From NCBI GenBank assembly GCA_964421875.1, contig CAYQZD010000033.1, positions 1-34,478 on the forward strand: DNA of 34,478 bases, read 5' to 3'. This document shows positions 9,364 through 16,973 of the stretch, in pieces. Under the pieces are notes generated by a model. The model searched no databases, was not told where the DNA came from, and saw nothing but the letters and a program-made list of their open reading frames with translations. This DNA is from CAYQZD01 sp964421875 (lineage in GTDB: Bacteria > Electryoneota > Tariuqbacteria > Tariuqbacterales > Tariuqbacteraceae). The translations under genes and the position numbers were made by a program. Numbering within the stretch: position 1 is the first letter of the stretch; the number at the start of each line of letters is the position of its first letter.

Positions 9364-10275
9364 CTACTCGCTCCTTCCGCTGGCTGAAGGCAGGGCGCGG
9401 AGTTTTTCCGCGCCGCGGAAGCGGCATTTTATGGCAGCGCAGTGAATTCCATAATCAAGCGCTGCGTCGATATTTGAAGTCATCAGGTATTTCACTAAAA
9501 AAGCTGCGCCAAAAACATCTCCGCAGCCGGTGGTGTCGACCGGATTTTCCACTGCCTTCGCCTCCCGATGGAACTGTCCGGTTCCGGTGAAGATGTCCAC
9601 GCCGCGTTCGCCGTCGGTCATCAGGCAGGCGACGCGGGCGGTTTTACCAATCGCTTCACCCACAGCGGCGGGGAGATTGTCCGGTTCGAGGAGGTTATCG
9701 GGGAAAAGCGACCAGGCTTCTCCGGCGGTGAGCTGGATAAAGTCGGCTCCTTGAGTCCAGCGCCTCCAATCCGGGATTTTACGCTGGAAGCGGCGTCTTT
9801 GGGAGTCTAGGCCCAGGGTTAGGCTGTGAAGGTCGATGTACGCGAGTCTTTTGCGCTCTTTGAGAGCATTTTCCGCAGTAGTTACTTCCATATCGAAGCC
9901 GGAGGTGAAATTCAGCATCAGGGCGTTACAGTCTAAGTGCGGTTCGAGTTGACAGTATTTGATAGGCGGAAGTTTGAGGTCGGTGTGTTCTTCGCGTTCC
10001 TGCCCCGGCGAAAGTTGAAGATAAACGGTGTTGTTGGGGTAATTTACTTTTTTCAGTCCTTCAGGATTAATATTGGAGTATTGCGACATTATTTCCAAAA
10101 GCCGGGGATAGATATCTTCGCCCACATTAGCGATGGGAAGGATTTCCCAGCCTTGCAGCGCGGCGGCGGCTAAGGTGAGGATACTGTAGAGGGCTCCCCC
10201 CAGCGATTCGATGATATTGCCATCGGGGAAGCGGATTACATCCCGATTGACAGTTCCGGCGACGACGATTTTCAT
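9364..10275 (-). CDS. PfkB/ribokinase-family carbohydrate kinase
   Basis: This cytosolic ATP-dependent kinase of the ribokinase fold phosphorylates a sugar, nucleoside or related alcohol. The 303-residue length is normal. The start reads MKIVVAGTVNRD, typical of the first beta strand, with an N-terminal GG motif (ESLGGALYS) for substrate binding. The C-terminal PfkB signature is DTTGCGDVFGAAF at residues 247-259, where Asp253 is the expected catalytic base and the preceding Gly/Cys/Gly form the anion hole (Cys replaces the more usual Ala). Substrate cannot be assigned. It ends 168 nt before the efflux adaptor gene; a palindromic repeat lies upstream of its start. Confidence 0.9.
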   Translation of the reverse strand: MKIVVAGTVNRDVIRFPDGNIIESLGGALYSILTLAAAALQGWEILPIANVGEDIYPRLLEIMSQYSNINPEGLKKVNYPNNTVYLQLSPGQEREEHTDLKLPPIKYCQLEPHLDCNALMLNFTSGFDMEVTTAENALKERKRLAYIDLHSLTLGLDSQRRRFQRKIPDWRRWTQGADFIQLTAGEAWSLFPDNLLEPDNLPAAVGEAIGKTARVACLMTDGERGVDIFTGTGQFHREAKAVENPVDTTGCGDVFGAAFLVKYLMTSNIDAALDYGIHCAAIKCRFRGAEKLRALPSASGRSE

Positions 10276-10304
10276 AAAGGTTAGAAATCAGTTAACCGAC
10301 ACTA

Positions 10305-10387
10305 TGTCATTCTGAGCGAAGCGATAGCATCTGCATTTTTGTAAATCAATTATAAACAAGAGATTCTTCACTTCGTTCAGAATGACA
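10305..10387. repeat. Interspersed palindromic repeat (TGTCATTCTGAGCGAAG type)
   Basis: Two arms of 27-28 bp face each other: TGTCATTCTGAGCGAAGCGA onward at 10305-10332 and its imperfect complement at 10361-10387, separated by a 28-bp AT-rich loop. It fills the gap between the symporter stop and the kinase start. Repeats that begin TGTCATTCTGAGCGAAGCG are scattered through many bacterial genomes; here I see one copy. There is no T-run after the arms, so it is not an obvious intrinsic terminator. The rest of the 10276-10450 gap shows nothing else. Confidence 0.75.
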
Positions 10388-10450
10388 AATTAAGAAAAAA
10401 GGCGTTCTCTAACAAGTTAAAATGAAATGAAAACTGATTTTTTACGGCTG

Positions 10451-11797
10451 TCAATCACTCTCTTCATCGAGATTTCCGCGCCACAAAAAGTGTCTGGTGA
10501 CGGAAACAACCACTCCGCTGAGCAGCAGTACGGCGACGAGGTTGGGAATCACCATCAAGGCGTTGGCGATGTCCGCGAAGGACCAGACAACAGGGAGCGA
10601 TAGCAGCGCTCCCACCAGGACCATAACCGTCCAGAGCCAGCGATAGGGTTTCACCACCTTTGGGCCGAAGAGATACTCCGCGGCTTTTTCCCCGTAATAA
10701 GACCATCCCAGAATGGTGGAAAAGGCGAAGGTGAGCAGGCCTACGCTGAGGATGATTTTCCCGGTCACAGCCAATTCCGAAAAGGCGGCGGCGGTGAGGT
10801 CCGCTCCGTCATAGCCGTATATCCACTGACCGGAGTTGACGATAACCGTGCCGGTTATGGCGCAGACCACTACGGTATCCCAGAAGGTTCCCGAGGAGGA
10901 GACCAAAGCCTGGCGCACCGGATTTTTGGTCTGAGCGGCGGCGGCGACGATGGGGGCGCTGCCCAGTCCGGATTCATTGGAGAAAAGTCCTCTGGCAATG
11001 CCGTAGCGGACAGCTTCCTTCACTCCGGCTCCCAGGAACCCGCCGGCTACGGCGTGGCCGGTAAAAGCGCTTTTAAAGATAAGTTCGAGGGTATCGGGGA
11101 TGGTTTGGTAACCGATTATCAGCAGCATAAAACACCCTGCCACATAGAAGAGCGCCATAGCGGGAATAAGGTTTTGGCAGACGCGGGCGATGGCTTTTAT
11201 TCCCCCTAAGATAACGGCTCCGGTCAAGAGGGCGAGGGAAAGCCCGGTCACCAGTGGACTAATCCCAAAATTGGTCTTAACCATCGAAGCGATGGCGTTG
11301 GCTTGGACGGTATTGCCGATACCGAAGGCGGCGACTGCGGTCATTGCGGCGAAAACCACACCCAGCCAGCGCATATTCAATCCCCGGTCCAGCACATACA
11401 TCGGGCCTCCGGACATCGTGCCGTCCCGGTTCACCACCCGGTATTTTACCGCCAGCAGGGCTTCGGCGTACTTTGTGGAGATTCCGAACACTCCGGTTAG
11501 CCACATCCAGAGCACCGCTCCCGGCCCTCCGGCGGCGATAGCGGTGGACACGCCGATAATGTTTCCGGTGCCGATGGTGGCGGCGAGGGCGGTGGTCAGG
11601 GCTCCGAATTGGCTGATGTCGCCTTTGTCACCTTCGCCAGTGCGTTTGAGCGATATTTTAATAGCGGCGCCGATGAAGCGCTGGATGAATTTAAGCCGTA
11701 ATGTAAGATATATATGTGTGCCAAAAAGGAGCGCCAGCATCGGCGCTCCCCAGACCAGATTACTGACATCCCCCAGGATTCTTTCCAGTTCCTGCAT
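10451..11797 (-). CDS. Sodium:alanine/glycine symporter, AGCS family
   Basis: This inner-membrane permease imports small neutral amino acids (alanine, glycine) with sodium. The 448-residue length and about ten hydrophobic segments fit the AGCS family. Recognisable family blocks are TLRLKFIQ near the N-terminus, ATIGTGNIIGVSTAIAAGGP with the following WMWLTGVFGISTKYAEALLA, and MSGGPMYVLDRGL. A later block, RGLFSNESGLGSAPIVAAAA, is also a family hallmark. No clear Shine-Dalgarno precedes the ATG. It lies 47 nt after the nitroreductase, so the two may be co-transcribed, although their jobs look unrelated. Confidence 0.95.
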   Translation of the reverse strand: MQELERILGDVSNLVWGAPMLALLFGTHIYLTLRLKFIQRFIGAAIKISLKRTGEGDKGDISQFGALTTALAATIGTGNIIGVSTAIAAGGPGAVLWMWLTGVFGISTKYAEALLAVKYRVVNRDGTMSGGPMYVLDRGLNMRWLGVVFAAMTAVAAFGIGNTVQANAIASMVKTNFGISPLVTGLSLALLTGAVILGGIKAIARVCQNLIPAMALFYVAGCFMLLIIGYQTIPDTLELIFKSAFTGHAVAGGFLGAGVKEAVRYGIARGLFSNESGLGSAPIVAAAAQTKNPVRQALVSSSGTFWDTVVVCAITGTVIVNSGQWIYGYDGADLTAAAFSELAVTGKIILSVGLLTFAFSTILGWSYYGEKAAEYLFGPKVVKPYRWLWTVMVLVGALLSLPVVWSFADIANALMVIPNLVAVLLLSGVVVSVTRHFLWRGNLDEESD

Positions 11798-11844
11798 TTT
11801 TTATATAATTGTTATTCTTAGATTAATCATTGCAGATTATAGGA

Positions 11845-12543
11845 TTATTTTGTAAATTTATCGCGCGTTAGGATATCATTCAGGTTTTTCTTGGGCGGAG
11901 TATCGGGCCATTCTTTGGGTATGCCCACCGGAGTTGCACAGAGGAATTTCAATTCATCGGGCGCCTTGACGAATTCCTTCATTACTTCTTCCGGGAAGTA
12001 AGTGGTGAAGAAACCAGTGCCGTACCCCAAAGCTCTGGCGGCGAGCATTAGATTTTCCATAGCGAGGCAGGCGTCGAACAGCGCATATTTAGGGCTGGCG
12101 GCAGTGTCAGCGAAAACGAGAATATAGACCGGCGCTTTCATTACTTTATCAAGATATGCCCGCCCCTGAGAAATGTATGTTTCCCTGTCAGCGGGAGTGA
12201 GCTCAGTGTGTGATTCTATCTTCTTGGACCAGCTTTCCTTCAGGATTACGGTCAAGGAATCGAGCCTGCCCCGGGTGTCGATGACGACGAATTTCCAGGG
12301 TTGGATATTCCCGGCAGTAGGAGCGAACCGGGCGGCGTCGATAATCGCATCGATGCGTTCATTCGGGATTGAATTCGGCCGGAATTCCCTCACGGTTCGC
12401 CGGTTTCTCATAGTTTCGAGCACAGCTTTGACCGCCAGGGAGTCGTAACCGACAACCTCTGTCTCTTTCTCCCGGATAGAACAGGACTGGATAAACAGCA
12501 ATGCGATAGACAGCGTTGTGAGTATGTAACAGACCTGTGGCAT
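11845..12543 (-). CDS. Nitroreductase-family flavoprotein with a lipoprotein signal
   Basis: The FMN-dependent nitroreductase fold is shown by MRNRRTVREFRPN (FMN phosphate contacts), then DAARFAPTAGNIQPWKFVV and the C-terminal LMLAARALGYGTGFFT. The expected role is NAD(P)H-dependent reduction of nitro compounds, quinones or flavins. Unusually, the protein begins with a hydrophobic stretch ending FIQSC (Cys21), which reads as a lipoprotein signal peptide and would place the enzyme outside the cytoplasmic membrane. I start at the ATG at 12543; a TTG directly before it is also possible. It is about 232 residues including the signal and is the first gene of its minus-strand group, divergent from the HMG-CoA synthase operon. 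Confidence 0.88.
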   Translation of the reverse strand: MPQVCYILTTLSIALLFIQSCSIREKETEVVGYDSLAVKAVLETMRNRRTVREFRPNSIPNERIDAIIDAARFAPTAGNIQPWKFVVIDTRGRLDSLTVILKESWSKKIESHTELTPADRETYISQGRAYLDKVMKAPVYILVFADTAASPKYALFDACLAMENLMLAARALGYGTGFFTTYFPEEVMKEFVKAPDELKFLCATPVGIPKEWPDTPPKKNLNDILTRDKFTK

Positions 12544-12789
12544 CAATTAACAACCATAATACCGATTAATAAAGAGGAACTATGAAATAATCCGGTTCAA
12601 TATATGAATTGCGGTTTTAAAATGCCAATTATCGGACCGCTTCTTCTCAGGAGAGACCGTGTAAACTTGATTTTAAGGAGAATTTTTCCTAATATTTTAA
12701 ACTATTATGAAAACGACTTGCGCTAGTTGAGAATAAATTGTATTTTTAGCATATTATATTGTATAATATTGATTTAGACTATAATATCA

Positions 12790-12925
12790 GATGGTGTCAT
12801 TTTATGAAACACAGAAAAACACTGAGTTCACAGAATTCACAGAAAAGGCGATAAGGTTGTTTTCAGTATTTTTCTGTGGCTTCAGTGATTTCTGTGGGAT
12901 TCTGTGATTCAAAAAAGTCACCATC
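12790..12925. repeat. Fold-back, MITE-like inverted repeat
   Basis: The 136-bp segment is an imperfect inverted repeat from end to end. Its tips match: GATGGTGTCATTTTATGAA on the left and, read on the other strand, GATGGTGACTTTTTTGAA on the right. Inside, the left half repeats CACAGA-like units (12809-12846) and the right half carries their complement TCTGTG (12871-12906). It has no credible coding capacity. It sits in the 480-bp divergent gap between the nitroreductase and HMG-CoA synthase genes; the rest of that gap (12544-12789 and 12926-13010) is AT-rich and holds only a possible -10 box. Confidence 0.65.
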
Positions 12926-12990
12926 ACTATTAAATACAACAACATAAATAGTACTTTCAAATAGCACAATGCGTTATGAAAATGAATATC

Positions 12991-12996
12991 TATAAT
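12991..12996 (+). promoter_or_regulatory. Possible -10 box for the HMG-CoA synthase operon
   Basis: A perfect TATAAT lies 28 nt upstream of the HMG-CoA synthase start and 14 nt before its Shine-Dalgarno. I see no good -35 box at 16-18 nt spacing, so this is only a candidate. Confidence 0.3.
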
Positions 12997-13024
12997 AAAC
13001 AACAATGACCGGAGGAACGATTTA

Positions 13025-14080
13025 ATGGAGAAAACTGTCGGTATTATCGGGTATGGGGCTTACATACCTCGAAACCGAATCAAGGTGGAGGAAATCGCTA
13101 ACATTTGGGGCGCGGACGCTCCCAGCTACAAGCGGGGATTGATGCTTCGGGAAAAGTCGGTTCCGGGTCCGGACCAGGATACGATTACAATGTCGGTTGA
13201 GGCGAGTCGGAACGCGCTCAAACGCTGCGAGGTGAATCCGGCGGAAATCGGGGCGATATACATTGGGTCGGAGTCTCACCCTTACGCGGTGAAGCCTTCG
13301 GGGACTACGGTAGCCGAGGTGATTGGCGCAACTCCGGCGATTCACTGCGCCGACTTCGAGTTCGCCTGCAAGGCGGGCTCAGAGGGGATGTTTGTGGCTT
13401 ACGGATTGGTGCGCGCCGGTTTGATAAAGTACGGTTTGGGCATTGGCGCGGACACTTCTCAAGGCGCGCCGGGGGACGCATTGGAATACAGCGCCGCTGC
13501 GGGCGCCGCCGCCTTCATTTTCGCCGACCACGATTTGGCGGCGGTGGTGGAGGAGACCTATTCTTTTATGACCGATACGCCCGATTTCTGGCGGCGCGAG
13601 CATCAATACTATCCTCAGCACGGCGGGCGTTTCACCGGGGAACCGGCCTATTTTCGCACCGTCTTAGGCGCGGCAAAGGGGATAATGGAAAAAGCCGGAG
13701 CTACCGCTGAGGATTTCGATTACGTGGTGTTCCACCAGCCCAACGGCAAATTCCCTTTGCGCGTGGGTAAAATGCTGGGATTTCCCAAGGAGAAAATCGA
13801 GACCGGCTGGCTGGTTCCGACATTGGGTAACACCTATTCCGGCGCATCGCCGCTGGGATTGTCAGCGATTCTGGACGTCGCCAAGCCCGGCGACCGGATT
13901 CTGATGGTCAGTTACGGTTCCGGCGCTGGCAGCGACGCTTTTATCTACCGTTGCAGTGACCGATTGCCGGAAATCCAGAACAAGGCTAAACACACCAGGG
14001 ATTACCTGGATAAAAACCAGCGATATCTGGATTACGGCACCTACGCCAAATTCCGGCGCAAAATACACAAGAACGATTAG
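13025..14080 (+). CDS. Hydroxymethylglutaryl-CoA synthase, archaeal type
   Basis: This enzyme condenses acetyl-CoA with acetoacetyl-CoA to HMG-CoA, the committed entry to the mevalonate route. The 351-residue length and N-terminus (VGIIGYGAYIPRNRI) match the archaeal-type synthase rather than the longer eukaryotic or Gram-positive MvaS. The thiolase-fold catalytic triad is in place: Glu83 (GSESHP), Cys115 (FEFACKAGSEG) and His237 (VVFHQPNGKFP). PTLGNTYSGASPLGL follows as expected. A strong GGAGG lies 9 nt before the ATG. It is the first gene of a three-gene operon with thiolase and DUF35 protein, the arrangement of the archaeal channelling complex. It could also serve an HMG-CoA-like branch in another acyl-CoA pathway; no other mevalonate gene is in the window. 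Confidence 0.93.
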   Translation: MEKTVGIIGYGAYIPRNRIKVEEIANIWGADAPSYKRGLMLREKSVPGPDQDTITMSVEASRNALKRCEVNPAEIGAIYIGSESHPYAVKPSGTTVAEVIGATPAIHCADFEFACKAGSEGMFVAYGLVRAGLIKYGLGIGADTSQGAPGDALEYSAAAGAAAFIFADHDLAAVVEETYSFMTDTPDFWRREHQYYPQHGGRFTGEPAYFRTVLGAAKGIMEKAGATAEDFDYVVFHQPNGKFPLRVGKMLGFPKEKIETGWLVPTLGNTYSGASPLGLSAILDVAKPGDRILMVSYGSGAGSDAFIYRCSDRLPEIQNKAKHTRDYLDKNQRYLDYGTYAKFRRKIHKND

Positions 14081-14133
14081 CCGGTATGTCACGAATAAGG
14101 ATTAAAGAGTTAACAAACAAGGAGTTTAAATAT

Positions 14134-15297
14134 ATGCGAGAAGTAGCGGTCATCGGCGTGGGAATGAACCCTCACTGGGGTGAACTCTGGGCATTATCGG
14201 TGAGGCAGGTATTTGTGGAAGCCGCCTTGAGAGCCATCGACGACGCCGGAGTGGACCACATCGATGCGATGTATGTCGGTTGTATGTCCGGGGGATTATT
14301 CGCCGGGCAGGAACATCTGGGTTCGATGCTGGCGGATTATCTGGGGATGGCGGGAATACCCGGCACCCGGGTGGAGTCAGCCTGCGCTTCGGGGGGACTT
14401 GCTTTCCGGCAGGCTTTCATCGATGTTGCTTCGGGAATGAGCGACATCGTTATGGCTGGAGGCGTGGAGAAGATGCTGGACGTTGACGGCGGCGAGGCGA
14501 CTTACGCTTTAGCCACCGCGGCGGACCAGGAGTACGAGTGTTTCCACGGCGTCACCTTCCCCGGCCTTTATGCGATGATAGCCCGGGCTCATATGCACAA
14601 ATACGGCACCACGCGGGAGCAATTGGCTCAGGTGGCGGTTAAGAACCACCGTCACGGCGCGAAAAATCCCCGCGCGCAGTTCCCCTTTGAAACCACGGTT
14701 GAGGGAGTCACCGGCGCGGTAATGGTGGCGGACCCCTTGACGATAATGGATTGTTCGCCTATAACCGACGGCGCGGCGGCGGTGATACTGTGTCCACTGG
14801 AGATGGCGCGGGATAAATTCAAGAATCATCCCCTGATTCAGGTAATCGGCAGCGGCCACGCCACGGATAATATCGCGCTTCATGACCGGGAAGATTTAAC
14901 CTGGCTCAAAGCGGTGGAGCTTTCGGGGCAGCGCGCCTATGAGATGGCGGGAAAGAGCCCTGCCGATATCGACGTGCTGGAGGTGCACGATTGTTTCACC
15001 ATCGCGGAAATCTGCGCTACGGAAGCGCTGGGATTCTTCGAGCCCGGGAAGGGGGGGACTGCAGTGGAAGCCGGCGAGACCACCTTTGGCGGGAAAATCC
15101 CGGTGAACACTTCCGGGGGCTTGAAATCCAAGGGCCATCCGGTGGGCGCCACCGGCGCGGCTCAGATAGTGGAAATCACCGAGCAGCTCCGGGGCGTATC
15201 CGGCGCGCGCCAGGTGAAGGGCGCTAAATTAGGTATGACCCAGAATATGGGCGGGTCAGGCGGAAGTTCAGTATGTCATATTTTGGAGGTTAAGTAA
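14134..15297 (+). CDS. Acetyl-CoA C-acetyltransferase (archaeal-type thiolase of the HMG-CoA synthase complex)
   Basis: This thiolase makes acetoacetyl-CoA from two acetyl-CoA and would pass it to the synthase encoded just upstream. At 387 residues it is of the archaeal/SCP2-thiolase-like subgroup. The nucleophile is Cys84 in VESACASGGLA; His285 lies in EVHDCFTIAE and His335 in KSKGHPVGATGAAQ. I chose ATG 14134 because AAGGAG ends 9 nt upstream and the protein then starts MREVAVIGVGM; an earlier ATG at 14086 would add 16 residues that do not resemble the family. The gap from the synthase stop is 53 nt and the next gene follows 1 nt after the stop, indicating one transcript. Confidence 0.93.
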   Translation: MREVAVIGVGMNPHWGELWALSVRQVFVEAALRAIDDAGVDHIDAMYVGCMSGGLFAGQEHLGSMLADYLGMAGIPGTRVESACASGGLAFRQAFIDVASGMSDIVMAGGVEKMLDVDGGEATYALATAADQEYECFHGVTFPGLYAMIARAHMHKYGTTREQLAQVAVKNHRHGAKNPRAQFPFETTVEGVTGAVMVADPLTIMDCSPITDGAAAVILCPLEMARDKFKNHPLIQVIGSGHATDNIALHDREDLTWLKAVELSGQRAYEMAGKSPADIDVLEVHDCFTIAEICATEALGFFEPGKGGTAVEAGETTFGGKIPVNTSGGLKSKGHPVGATGAAQIVEITEQLRGVSGARQVKGAKLGMTQNMGGSGGSSVCHILEVK

Positions 15298-15298
15298 T

Positions 15299-15697
15299 AT
15301 GGGAACGACAGCGAGAAATTGGCGGGAATATCCTCAGCGCTACCGTATGGAAGCGGCGAAATGCCTGAAATGCGGCAAGGTCTGCTTTCCGCCCCGGCAG
15401 GTGTGCCCGGTGTGCGGGCGCAGCGAATTCGAGACTGTGAAACTGGCGGATGAAGGGACACTCCAGACTTACACCGTTATCCGCGTGGCTCCCACCGGTT
15501 TCGGGGATATGGCTCCTTACGCGGTGGGGATTGTGGAGCTGAAAGACGGTGTGTCAACAATGATGCAGATAGCCGACTGCGCCCCGGAAGAGCTTTCGGT
15601 GGGAATGCCGGTGAAAGTGGAATTCCGCAGGGTGCAGGAGGAAGGGCATCACGGGATACTGATGTACGGTTACAAGGCGGTGCCGGACAGGGACTAA
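15299..15697 (+). CDS. DUF35 Zn-ribbon/OB-fold protein, scaffold of the thiolase/HMG-CoA synthase complex
   Basis: The protein has 132 residues. A rubredoxin-like zinc ribbon comes first (Cys22, Cys25, Cys36, Cys39; the block reads AAKCLKCGKVCFPPRQVCPVCG) and is followed by an OB-fold with LQTYTVIRVAPTGF and PYAVGIVEL. In archaea this family bridges acetoacetyl-CoA thiolase and HMG-CoA synthase and supplies a shared CoA-binding site; it also accompanies other thiolases. Gene order here supports that role. GGAGG lies 9 nt before the ATG, inside the end of the thiolase gene. A terminator hairpin follows at 15847. Confidence 0.92.
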   Translation: MGTTARNWREYPQRYRMEAAKCLKCGKVCFPPRQVCPVCGRSEFETVKLADEGTLQTYTVIRVAPTGFGDMAPYAVGIVELKDGVSTMMQIADCAPEELSVGMPVKVEFRRVQEEGHHGILMYGYKAVPDRD

Positions 15698-15785
15698 TTC
15701 GAATTATGAATGATGAATACTGAATGGTGAATGTATATCTGTAGATCGGTTTATTGAAAACCGATAAGTTCATATTAATGTTGAA

Positions 15786-15811
15786 GGCGGGTCTGAATAA
15801 CCCGCCCTACA
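15786..15811. repeat. Short hairpin repeat with CCTACA flank (family member 1)
   Basis: A seven-base-pair stem, GGCGGGT and ACCCGCC, encloses the loop CTGAATA and is followed by CTACATGC. The same stem, flank and a closely related loop occur in the element at 17944-18022. No T-run follows, so it is not a terminator. It lies between the DUF35 stop and the operon terminator. The remainder of 15698-15785 is AT-rich with short GAATG-like direct repeats. Confidence 0.6.
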
Positions 15812-15846
15812 TGCTGAATGATAAATAAACGTTTCCAAGATAGAGG

Positions 15847-15872
15847 CGGGCTCGAAAGAGCCCGTTTTTTTT
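15847..15872 (+). terminator. Intrinsic terminator of the HMG-CoA synthase operon
   Basis: The inverted repeat CGGGCTC / GAGCCCG surrounds a GAAA tetraloop and is followed by eight T residues. This is a canonical rho-independent terminator, about 150 nt after the DUF35 stop codon. Confidence 0.9.
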
Positions 15873-15927
15873 ATGATTGACGGTTGCAAGTGTGCAGGGG
15901 ATGCTGTGCAAAACTGAATTACGAAAC

Positions 15928-15956
15928 TTGAATATAACAGTGAAATATGTTATATT
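15928..15956 (+). promoter_or_regulatory. Sigma-70-like promoter for tRNA-Leu
   Basis: TTGAAT at 15928-15933 and TATATT at 15951-15956 are separated by exactly 17 nt. Transcription would start near 15963, 15 nt before the tRNA. Confidence 0.6.
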
Positions 15957-15977
15957 TATGCGGATTCATTTAGCGAT

Positions 15978-16066
15978 GCCGAGGTGGTGAAACTGGTAGA
16001 CGCAGCGGACTCAAAATCCGCCGGGGCTCAACCCCCGTGCCGGTTCGATTCCGGCCCTCGGCACCA
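15978..16066 (+). tRNA. tRNA-Leu (anticodon CAA)
   Basis: The gene is 89 nt with an encoded CCA end. The acceptor stem pairs GCCGAGG with CCTCGGC. The anticodon stem GCGGA/TCCGC encloses CTCAAAA, giving anticodon CAA (reads UUG). A long variable arm, as expected for class II leucine tRNA, precedes the T arm CCGGTTCGATTCCGG. It is flanked by its own promoter and a terminator hairpin. A tRNA for UUG fits a genome in which UUG is often used, including as start codon. Confidence 0.97.
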
Positions 16067-16087
16067 AGGCTCCCCGGAGCCTTTATA
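16066..16087 (+). terminator. Terminator hairpin after tRNA-Leu
   Basis: AAGGCTCC and GGAGCCTT pair around a two-base CC turn directly after the CCA end, followed by TATAATTT. The T-run is broken, so it may also act as a 3' processing signal. Nothing else is evident up to rpmB at 16198. Confidence 0.65.
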
Positions 16088-16197
16088 ATTTCGGGGAGTA
16101 AAGTGTCTGCGAAAAATTGATTTTTATAGTATTTTTAATTACATTATTAAATTGTTTGGAAATCCATCTGTAATCTTTTAGTCTTCCAGAGGCGATA

Positions 16198-16410
16198 ATG
16201 TCTAGAGTGTGTGAAGTCTGCGGGAAAAAGCCCATGACCGGGCACCATATAAGTCACGCCCATAATCTGACCAAGCGGAGATTCCTGCCCAACCTGCAGT
16301 CCGTAAGGGTGGCAACTCCCCAGGGAACCAAGCGTATGCGGGTATGCACATCCTGCATCCAGGCGGGCAAGGTGGAGAAGGCTTCCCGGAGAAAAATCGT
16401 CGTTGGATAG
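16198..16410 (+). CDS. rpmB: 50S ribosomal protein L28
   Basis: This structural protein of the large ribosomal subunit has 70 residues, the short form with a zinc-ribbon-like cysteine set: CEVCGKKP near the N-terminus and VCTSCIQAGKV near the C-terminus. The block GHHISHAHNLTKRRFLPNLQ is typical of L28. AGAGG lies 5 nt before the ATG. The gene stands alone between the tRNA and a strong terminator, so it is probably its own transcription unit. Confidence 0.95.
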   Translation: MSRVCEVCGKKPMTGHHISHAHNLTKRRFLPNLQSVRVATPQGTKRMRVCTSCIQAGKVEKASRRKIVVG

Positions 16411-16444
16411 CGTCAATTCGCACTGATTTTTTGAGTTTCAATAT

Positions 16445-16477
16445 AAAACCCCCGATGGTAATTGTCGGGGGTTTTTT
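16445..16477. terminator. Bidirectional intrinsic terminator between rpmB and the thioesterase gene
   Basis: ACCCCCGA and TCGGGGGT pair around a short loop, with TTTTTT on the plus side and AAAA on the left that becomes a T-run for minus-strand transcripts. It lies 35 nt after rpmB and 80 nt beyond the thioesterase stop, serving the convergent pair. Confidence 0.88.
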
Positions 16478-16556
16478 AATGGCATTATTTTACCGATTTG
16501 AAGCGCAGGCGTCATTCCGGATGTGTCTTGGTTGTTATGAACCAGTCTGCCGCTCC

Positions 16557-16973
16557 TTAACCGGTATCAAGTTCCAGTAGCATCGCTTTGAAATCCGGGG
16601 GTATTCTCCGGAGACGGCCTTCCGTGTTGGTGAAGCAATGCTGAGTGTAGCCTTTGGCGATGAGCGTTCCTTTGTCCCTGAAGATTTCATAGCGGAAGGC
16701 GATGCGGGCGCCGGAATAGCTGTCCAGAGTGGTTTTTATCGTGAGCAGGTCGTCGTAAAAAGCGCTGCTCTTGTATTCAATTCTGGTAGATAGCACCGGC
16801 AGGATATAGCCCGCCTTTTCAATTTCCGCGTAGGGTTTCCAAAGCTTGCGGATGAATTCAGTCCGTCCCACCTCGAAGTATATCAGGTAGTTGGCGTAAT
16901 AGACAAAGCCCATTTTATCGGTGTCGGCGTAGCGGACCCGCAGGGTGGTTTCGACGGTTATTTCTCCTGCCAA
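16557..16973 (-). CDS. Acyl-CoA thioesterase, YbgC/4-hydroxybenzoyl-CoA thioesterase family
   Basis: This hotdog-fold thioesterase hydrolyses acyl-CoA or acyl-ACP. The 138-residue length is normal. The diagnostic N-terminal motif RVRYADTDKMGFVYYANY contains the catalytic Asp17, followed by the long central helix YLIYFEVGRTEFIRKL. The start is TTG, preceded by AAGGA at 7 nt spacing, and overlaps the end of accA by 16 nt, so it is probably translated from the accA transcript. Pairing with accA suggests a role in fatty-acid or phospholipid metabolism; YbgC homologues elsewhere often sit with tol-pal genes, which are absent here. Confidence 0.9.
   Translation of the reverse strand: MAGEITVETTLRVRYADTDKMGFVYYANYLIYFEVGRTEFIRKLWKPYAEIEKAGYILPVLSTRIEYKSSAFYDDLLTIKTTLDSYSGARIAFRYEIFRDKGTLIAKGYTQHCFTNTEGRLRRIPPDFKAMLLELDTG

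Noticed and set aside
12790..12925. Insertion sequence remnant with transposase
   Set aside because: Terminal inverted repeats are present, but no transposase fragment can be read in any frame.
12802..13005. Minus-strand open frame of 67 codons upstream of the HMG-CoA synthase gene
   Set aside because: It lies mostly within the fold-back repeat, has no Shine-Dalgarno, and its composition follows the AT-rich repeat.
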